From NCBI RefSeq assembly GCF_900102135.1, contig NZ_FMVJ01000003.1, forward strand, positions 186,001-250,000: 64,000 bases of DNA, given 5' to 3'. The notes beneath the pieces were generated by a model. That model was not told the DNA's origin. It ran no database searches and worked only from the letters and a program-made list of their open reading frames with translations. This document shows positions 59,246 to 64,000 of this stretch, one piece after another (the first letter of the stretch is position 1; every line of letters begins with the position of its first letter). The DNA comes from Microvirga guangxiensis. GTDB taxonomy: Bacteria; Pseudomonadota; Alphaproteobacteria; Rhizobiales; Beijerinckiaceae. The translations under genes and the position numbers were made by a program.

Positions 59246-61443
59246 CACCACTTGTAGCTCGCGCTGAGCGTCGCCTTGCGGCGGTCGCCATAGAAGCAGG
59301 CTGCCGGGCCGGAGCAGGAGCCGACATAAACCTCGTCGAACAGGTTCGACACGTTCAGCGCCACACGCCAGTTGTCCCGCTCGTAATGCAGGGCTGCATC
59401 GGCCACCGTATAGCTCGGCACGGTGAGCGTGTTCGCCGCATCCGCATAGGACTCGCCGACGAAACGAACGCCAGCGCCCACGCCGAAGCCTCTGAAGGTT
59501 CCCTCCTGCACCGTGTAGTCGAGCCACAGGGAGCCGAAGCTTTCCGGCGTGCCCGTCGGCATCAGGCCGATATTGGCGGGGTTGAGATCCTTCGTCGTTT
59601 CCAGATCGTAGAGTGTATAGGCGCCGACGAGGTTGAGGCCTTCCATCAGGTTGGCATTGACCGCGAACTCGACGCCCTGCGAACGCACTTCGCCGGTCTG
59701 AACCTGGAAGAGGGCGTTGCTCGGATCGGTCGTGAGCACGTTCTGGCGCTTCAGGTCGAACATGGCGACAGTGACGAAGCTGTTCATACCGACCGGCTGA
59801 TACTTGAGGCCCACCTCGATCTGCTCGCCGGTTTCCGGATCGAGCGGACGGCCCGTGGCGAAGTTGGTGCCGATCTGCGGATCGAAGGAGCGCGAATAGC
59901 TCACGTACGGCGCAAGCCCCAGATCGGTGTTGTAGACCAGACCCACGCGACCGCTGAACTTGCTGTCGTTGCCTTCATAGCTCGACGAGGGGAAGAGGTT
60001 GTTCGTGTTATCCGTGTTCACCCAGTCCTGGCGTCCGCTCAGCACCAGAGTGAAGCGGTCGAATTTAACCTGATCCTGCACATAAGCGCCGACCTGCGTC
60101 TGGGTCGTGTTGCCCAGAACGTAGCGCGACGTCGTCGGCGTGGCGGGCGGATAGACCGGGTTCAGGAGATTGAGCGAAGGCCCGAACTCGAAACCCTGCT
60201 CGTCGTCGATGCTGTAGCGCTTGTAGTCGAGGCCGAGCAGCAAGGTGTGCTGAAGAGGGCCGGTTGCGAACCTGGCCTCGGCCTGATTGTCGACCGTGAA
60301 GAGATCGACGCTCGGCTTCGTGACGAAGTTGAAGCGGGAGAGCAGCGCCTCGTTGGCAGTCGGAGCAGCGGCGTAGCCGCCGCCGTAAAGCGTGGCGAAG
60401 TCGATCTTGAGATGGTTGTAGCGCAAGTTCTGGCGCACCGTCCAAGTCTCGTTGAAGCGATGCTCGAACTGGTAACCGATCATCGCCTGTTCGCGCTCGA
60501 AGGAGTCGAAGCCGGGATTGCTGGTGAAGAGCTTCGTCGGAATGCGGCCGAAAGGCGCTGGAACCACAGTGCCTTCATACGGCAGGAAGTTCTGGCCGTT
60601 CGTCTGATCCTTCTGGTACGAGCCCAGGATCGTCAGCGTCGTGTCCTGATTCGGCTTCCAGGTCAGGCTCGGCGCGATGAAGGCGCGGTTGTCTTCCGTG
60701 TGATCGACCTGCGTGTCGCCGATGCGGCCCAGACCGACGATGCGGTAATAGAACTGATTTCCATCGCCGTTGAGTGCGACCGGCCCGCCGAGATCAAAGG
60801 CACCATACGTGTTGCCATAATTGTTGACGCCCACCGTGACTTCACGGAACGGCGTCATGGGCGGCTTCTTGCTGATGGCGTTGACGAGACCGCCGGGATT
60901 GCCGCCGCCGTAGAGAACGGAAGAGGGGCCGCGAAGGATCTCGATGCGCTCGAGGCCATAGGGCTCGAGTTTGAACGTTGCAAACGAGGTCGAGAAGAGC
61001 TGCAGGGAATCGAGATAGTAACCCGTCGTCTGGGCGGGGAAGCCGCGGATCAGGAACCAATCGTTTCGGGGGTCGGCACCGAAGGACTCGGAGCGAACGC
61101 CGGGAGAATAGCGGGTTGCCTCGACGACCGATTGCGCGCCCTGATCCTCGATCTGCTCACGTCCCACGACGGAAACGGATTGAGGCGTCTCGATGAGCGG
61201 GGTGTCGGTCTTGCTGCCGCTTGTCGTCTGCCTGGCGACATAGCCGTTCACGGGGCCTGTTCCGCTCTCGCGCTGCTCAGTCACGGTCACCGTTTCGAGC
61301 TGGATGGCTCCATTGGCCTGCGGAGCATTCTGCGCCTGAGCAGCCTGCGCTGAGAGCACGAGCCCGCCGAGCGCCGTCGTTGCAAGGAGCCCCCAAAGCC
61401 CGGCCCGGCGGAACGACATTTCTGTTGCGTCCTGATTGGTCAT
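59245..61443 (-). CDS. fhuA: TonB-dependent siderophore receptor (FhuA/FoxA type)
   Basis: A 732-residue outer-membrane receptor. A signal peptide (LLATTALGGLVLSAQAAQAQ) precedes a TonB box (TVTVTE, 51-56). The plug domain has TPQSVSVVGREQI and RGFPAQTTGYYLDSL with GNPGGLVNAISKKP, and a 22-strand-type barrel ends in ATLSASYKW with the C-terminal aromatic. It takes ferric siderophore from the outside, driven by TonB. The exact ligand is inferred as hydroxamate-like from the adjacent fhuCDB. The symbol follows this context. Confidence 0.93.
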   Translation of the reverse strand: MTNQDATEMSFRRAGLWGLLATTALGGLVLSAQAAQAQNAPQANGAIQLETVTVTEQRESGTGPVNGYVARQTTSGSKTDTPLIETPQSVSVVGREQIEDQGAQSVVEATRYSPGVRSESFGADPRNDWFLIRGFPAQTTGYYLDSLQLFSTSFATFKLEPYGLERIEILRGPSSVLYGGGNPGGLVNAISKKPPMTPFREVTVGVNNYGNTYGAFDLGGPVALNGDGNQFYYRIVGLGRIGDTQVDHTEDNRAFIAPSLTWKPNQDTTLTILGSYQKDQTNGQNFLPYEGTVVPAPFGRIPTKLFTSNPGFDSFEREQAMIGYQFEHRFNETWTVRQNLRYNHLKIDFATLYGGGYAAAPTANEALLSRFNFVTKPSVDLFTVDNQAEARFATGPLQHTLLLGLDYKRYSIDDEQGFEFGPSLNLLNPVYPPATPTTSRYVLGNTTQTQVGAYVQDQVKFDRFTLVLSGRQDWVNTDNTNNLFPSSSYEGNDSKFSGRVGLVYNTDLGLAPYVSYSRSFDPQIGTNFATGRPLDPETGEQIEVGLKYQPVGMNSFVTVAMFDLKRQNVLTTDPSNALFQVQTGEVRSQGVEFAVNANLMEGLNLVGAYTLYDLETTKDLNPANIGLMPTGTPESFGSLWLDYTVQEGTFRGFGVGAGVRFVGESYADAANTLTVPSYTVADAALHYERDNWRVALNVSNLFDEVYVGSCSGPAACFYGDRRKATLSASYKW

Positions 61444-61460
61444 TTCTTGTTGTCCTCACC

Positions 61461-61481
61461 GGCGGGAATCAAGGTCCCGCC
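61461..61481. repeat. Leader hairpin upstream of the siderophore receptor
   Basis: Arms GGCGGGA and TCCCGCC around a 7-base loop, 18 bases before the receptor ATG in the 117-base tonB-receptor gap. It could be a weak attenuator or an mRNA stabiliser. No Fur, Irr or RirA site is recognisable beside it. Confidence 0.5.
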
Positions 61482-61560
61482 CGCTTGTCAGTGATGGGAG
61501 ATTGTCTCTCCCTGATTGTTGCCTCTGGCACGCCACGCCACGTCTGAGCGCAGGAAACTC

Positions 61561-62457
61561 CTATCTGCGGAGATTGAATTGCAGGGGCACCGAGAAAGTG
61601 AACTGCTGCTGAGGAAGGGCCGCCGGTGCAGCCGGAAGCGATGAGCCCGGGCGCGCGGCCGCCAAGGCGGCCGCGTCAAGGGAAGCATCACCGGCGCTCC
61701 TGACGAGGGAAGCGCTGAGGATCTGGCCGGAGCGATCCATGGAGAAGCGCACAGTTGCGACTCCCGTAACGCCCTGGCTGCGCGCCCGATCGGGATAGCG
61801 AAGGCGGCTGCGGAGCGATGCCGCAAGACTTGCCACATAGCGGTTGAGCACGTTCGGATCGGCAGACGCTGCCGATCCCTGCATGTTTTCACGAGACGCT
61901 GATGCCTGCCCTTGGCTGGCATTCGACGGAGGAGGCGCACGCTCGGCAGCCGCGCGGCGCGGCTTGGGATCGGGCTTGCGCTCTTCCTTCTTCGGAGCGG
62001 GTTTGACCGGCTTAGGCTTAGGTTTCTCTTCCAAAGGCTGGGCAATCACCGCCTCCTTAGGGTCGAGGGCGGGAACGGCGTCTGGAGCGATTGTTTCCTC
62101 GACGGGCACGGCTTCGACCTCTGTGGCCTCCACGACTTCCTGAGGGGCTTCCTCAACCTGCTCTTCAACGGGCACGGCTTCTGTCGGAGCTTCGACCGGC
62201 TGCGTTTCGACCTCCGTTGGAGGCGACTCGATGGCCTGTACTTCCGCAGGCGCGACCGATACGAGATTTTCCATGGGAGGAGCGAAATCGATGGTGATTT
62301 CCTGCTCGCCTGGTGGGCTCAATTCAGCCCGCGATTGCCAGATTGCCACGGCCACGAGCGCACCCGCATGCAGCGCAAGCGCCATGAGGAAAGCCAGTCC
62401 TACTCGGCCCGGCTCCTGCATTGATGGTGTGTTCTGGTGTGTGCTCTGAACGGACAT
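61561..62457 (-). CDS. tonB: Energy transducer TonB
   Basis: A 298-residue TonB-family protein. One N-terminal membrane anchor (VGLAFLMALALHAGALVAVAIW) contains the usual His facing ExbD. A long Pro/Glu/Val- and Lys/Pro-rich periplasmic spacer follows (KPKPKPVKPAPKKEERKPDPKPR is typical). The C-terminal domain has SLRSRLRYPDRARSQGVTG and VRFSMDRSGQI. It transmits proton-motive energy from ExbBD to the receptor encoded next. Confidence 0.94.
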   Translation of the reverse strand: MSVQSTHQNTPSMQEPGRVGLAFLMALALHAGALVAVAIWQSRAELSPPGEQEITIDFAPPMENLVSVAPAEVQAIESPPTEVETQPVEAPTEAVPVEEQVEEAPQEVVEATEVEAVPVEETIAPDAVPALDPKEAVIAQPLEEKPKPKPVKPAPKKEERKPDPKPRRAAAERAPPPSNASQGQASASRENMQGSAASADPNVLNRYVASLAASLRSRLRYPDRARSQGVTGVATVRFSMDRSGQILSASLVRSAGDASLDAAALAAARPGSSLPAAPAALPQQQFTFSVPLQFNLRR

Positions 62458-62473
62458 CGGAACGATTGCAGCC

Positions 62474-62917
62474 TCAGGGAGCCGAGCCGCTGGGTGCTTG
62501 CGCGATCAGGGATACCTTGCTGAAGCCCGCTGCATTGATCTGGCCCATGATCTCGACAATGCGGCCGTAGGGCACGGCCTTGTCCCCACGCACCAGAACC
62601 ACCTGCGCAGGATCGGCGCTCGCCAGTTCTTTCAGGCGCGGCATGACGGCTTCAGGCGCCAGCGGCTCCTTGTCGAGGAAAGGCTGGCCCTGGCTGTCGA
62701 TGCTGACGACGACGGGCTGCTTCGGCTGTGACACCTTCGGTGCCGCCGTCTTCGGCAGCTGCACGGGCACGCCGACTGTCATGAGCGGGGCCGCCACCAT
62801 GAAGATGATGAGCAGCACGAGCATCACGTCGACGAGCGGCGTCACGTTGATTTCGGACAGTGGCGCTGCGCCGAACTCGTCGTCGGATTCCGATGAGCGG
62901 AGTGGCCCCATGCCCAT
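62474..62917 (-). CDS. exbD: Biopolymer transport protein ExbD
   Basis: A 147-residue proton-channel subunit. One N-terminal membrane helix (PLVDVMLVLLIIFMVAAPLMT) carries the essential Asp in VDVML, followed by a periplasmic domain with LVRGDKAVPYGRIVEIMGQI. Two ATGs six bases apart are possible (62917 and 62911); the first overlaps the exbB stop (TAATG). Works with ExbB and TonB. Confidence 0.95.
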   Translation of the reverse strand: MGMGPLRSSESDDEFGAAPLSEINVTPLVDVMLVLLIIFMVAAPLMTVGVPVQLPKTAAPKVSQPKQPVVVSIDSQGQPFLDKEPLAPEAVMPRLKELASADPAQVVLVRGDKAVPYGRIVEIMGQINAAGFSKVSLIAQAPSGSAP

Positions 62918-63627
62918 TATTCAGCGGCCTCCGACCGGATGTGAAGTTTGCGGTCGCGGGCGAGACGATCACCGAGAGCGGTAATGCCGGAGGCGAAGGA
63001 TTGCTGCAGGCGTCCGAGATCGGTGGAAAGCTTGTTGTAGGCGATCACGGCCGGGATTGCCGCTACGAGGCCGATGGCCGTGGCGAACAGCGCTTCCGCA
63101 ATGCCGGGTGCGACAACGGAAAGGCTGGTGTCCTGGCTCGACGCGATGGCCGAGAACGAATTCATGATGCCCCACACCGTGCCGAACAGGCCGATGAACG
63201 GAGCGGCCGAACCGGTGGTCGCCAGAAATGAGAGGCCCACCTGAAGCTGGCGAAGATCGACGGACAACGTGGCGCGCATGGCGCGCTCGATGCGCTCGCG
63301 GCGCTCCGCGCGGCTTTCCGACGGATCCTGATCGCGCCACGCCTCATAGCCCGCCGCCACGATGCGCCCGGAGGTCCCGGGCATCTGCGGATCAACCTTC
63401 TCTCCCGCGCGCGCTCTGGCCTCGAAGGTGCGGGCCTGGCGACGGATGGCCCTGATGCGGAGGAGCTTGTCCAGAATGATGGTCCAACAAGCCACGGATG
63501 CCAGCACGAGCAGGATCATGACCCCTTTGACGATGGGATCGGCCTGCATGAAGAGGCCGAGGAACGACAGGTCATGCGCAGGGGCAAGGGCAGGGGCGAC
63601 GGAGGGTGCGGCTGCAATCTGTTCCAT
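62917..63627 (-). CDS. exbB: Tol/TonB-system motor protein ExbB
   Basis: A 236-residue MotA/TolQ/ExbB-type protein with three membrane helices (IVKGVMILLVLASVACWTIIL; FIGLFGTVWGIMNSF; ALFATAIGLVAAIPAVIAYN). It has the conserved GLFGTVWGI and ATAIGLVAAIPAV motifs. With ExbD it forms the proton-driven motor. It starts nine bases after the upstream partial gene. Confidence 0.95.
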   Translation of the reverse strand: MEQIAAAPSVAPALAPAHDLSFLGLFMQADPIVKGVMILLVLASVACWTIILDKLLRIRAIRRQARTFEARARAGEKVDPQMPGTSGRIVAAGYEAWRDQDPSESRAERRERIERAMRATLSVDLRQLQVGLSFLATTGSAAPFIGLFGTVWGIMNSFSAIASSQDTSLSVVAPGIAEALFATAIGLVAAIPAVIAYNKLSTDLGRLQQSFASGITALGDRLARDRKLHIRSEAAE

Positions 63628-63636
63628 GGCTCTACC

Positions 63637-64000
63637 TCACTTGGCGAAGGGAACGGTTTCGACTTTCGAGCCAGTCTCGATGACGGCAAGGCACTCCTCG
63701 CGCGAGGCGGCAGCGCCTTCGCAGGCTACGACGTCGTTGAGAAGCACGCTTCCGAGCTGCGGGCAGCTCAGGCCTGGAAAGTCGAAGAGCTTGATGAGCG
63801 TCTTGCGGGCCGGCACGGGACCGACTTCGACAGCCAGCCGCTTGGCGGCGATGCCGTCCTTGTCGAGCGCGAACAGGTCGAGCTTGAGGGAGCGCCAGGC
63901 TTCTTCCTGACGATTGTCGATCCGGAAATACGTGCGGCAATTCTCGCCGGAAGCTTCAATCTTGTTCAGCTCGACGCGCAGGGGCGTCGAGGCCTTCGAA
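63637..64000 (-). CDS. Partial protein upstream of exbB, Cys-containing, unknown function
   Basis: The C-terminal ~120 residues of a protein whose start lies right of the window. The frame is open from the edge to a TGA at 63637-63639. The visible part contains LRVELNKIEASGENCRTYF, DLFALDKDGIAAKRLAVEVG and LIKLFDFPGLSCPQLGSVLL, and ends SKVETVPFAK. Four cysteines (in NCRTY, LSCPQ, VACEG, EECLA) suggest disulfides in the periplasm. Only nine bases separate it from exbB, so it belongs to the same operon. I recognise no family; a role in the iron/TonB system is inferred from position. Confidence 0.75.
   Translation of the reverse strand, partial: SKASTPLRVELNKIEASGENCRTYFRIDNRQEEAWRSLKLDLFALDKDGIAAKRLAVEVGPVPARKTLIKLFDFPGLSCPQLGSVLLNDVVACEGAAASREECLAVIETGSKVETVPFAK

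Noticed and set aside
59236..61353. A 705-codon plus-strand frame over the TonB-dependent receptor
   Set aside because: Antisense to a receptor with intact signal peptide, TonB box, plug and barrel end; no domain in the translation.
61444..61560. Fur, Irr or RirA operator before the siderophore receptor
   Set aside because: Iron control is expected, but no ICE-box or IRO-type palindrome stands out; the only structure is a GC hairpin. The operator may lie upstream of the partial gene, outside the window.

Overview
The window is a gene-dense, GC-rich chromosomal segment from an alphaproteobacterium, most likely of the order Hyphomicrobiales (Rhizobiales). Methylobacteriaceae-like genera such as Microvirga or Methylobacterium fit best, but the genus is an inference from gene order and protein flavour. 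Supporting traits are the mdh-sucCD-sucAB-lpd block, a split ATP synthase operon (atpHAGDC only), the BolA / J-domain / CobS / CobT order, a SUV3-like helicase followed by S4 protein, FdxA, CarD and RpoH, a tRNA-Arg(CCU) interrupted by a group I intron, and several intergenic repeat types that look familiar from Hyphomicrobiales.

Layout. 1-1.6 kb: 3' part of zapE (AFG1-type ATPase) overlapping a TetR regulator. 1.8-11.1 kb: TCA-cycle block with malate dehydrogenase, succinyl-CoA synthetase and all three 2-oxoglutarate dehydrogenase components; an unrelated small membrane protein gene sits between sucC and sucD. 11.1-16.6 kb: thymidine kinase, xerC, a methyltransferase, priA, a small membrane-anchored protein and a histidine phosphatase. 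16.8-21.85 kb: F1 ATP synthase genes closed by a strong terminator. 21.85-30.4 kb: 2H phosphoesterase, putA with its divergent Lrp-type regulator, a TerC/Alx protein and an NMT1/TauA-like ABC transporter. 30.5-38.0 kb: a CobW GTPase, an EamA exporter, a D,D-carboxypeptidase, a peroxiredoxin-like/2OG-oxygenase fusion, a LOG-family protein, an SCP-x-type thiolase and an orphan protein with a recombinase-like tail. 38.0-45.3 kb: bolA, J-domain protein, cobS, cobT, a Tat-exported phytase-like protein, a queuosine-precursor transporter, rpmB and a DUF3108 protein. 45.5-51.3 kb: helicase, S4 protein, fdxA, carD, rpoH. 51.5-54.3 kb: M48 protease lipoprotein, SNase-like nuclease and a 70-residue protein. 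54.37-54.67 kb: intron-containing tRNA-Arg(CCU). 54.7-64 kb: a minus-strand ferric-siderophore module (partial Cys-containing gene, exbB, exbD, tonB, receptor, fhuC, fhuD, fhuB, siderophore-interacting reductase).

The parts work together in a simple way. The TCA and ATP synthase blocks supply central energy metabolism. putA feeds proline into glutamate and the TCA cycle. The TonB/ExbBD-receptor-FhuCDB-SIP set imports a ferric siderophore and probably releases its iron in the cytoplasm. rpoH carries an EcfG-like promoter match that could tie the heat-shock sigma factor to the general stress response.

The most distinctive items are the self-splicing-type group I intron in tRNA-Arg(CCU), the peroxiredoxin-like domain without its peroxidatic cysteine fused to a prolyl-hydroxylase-like dioxygenase, and two lower-GC orphan genes (inside sucCD and behind the thiolase). 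I found no CRISPR array, prophage, transposase or obvious defence island.
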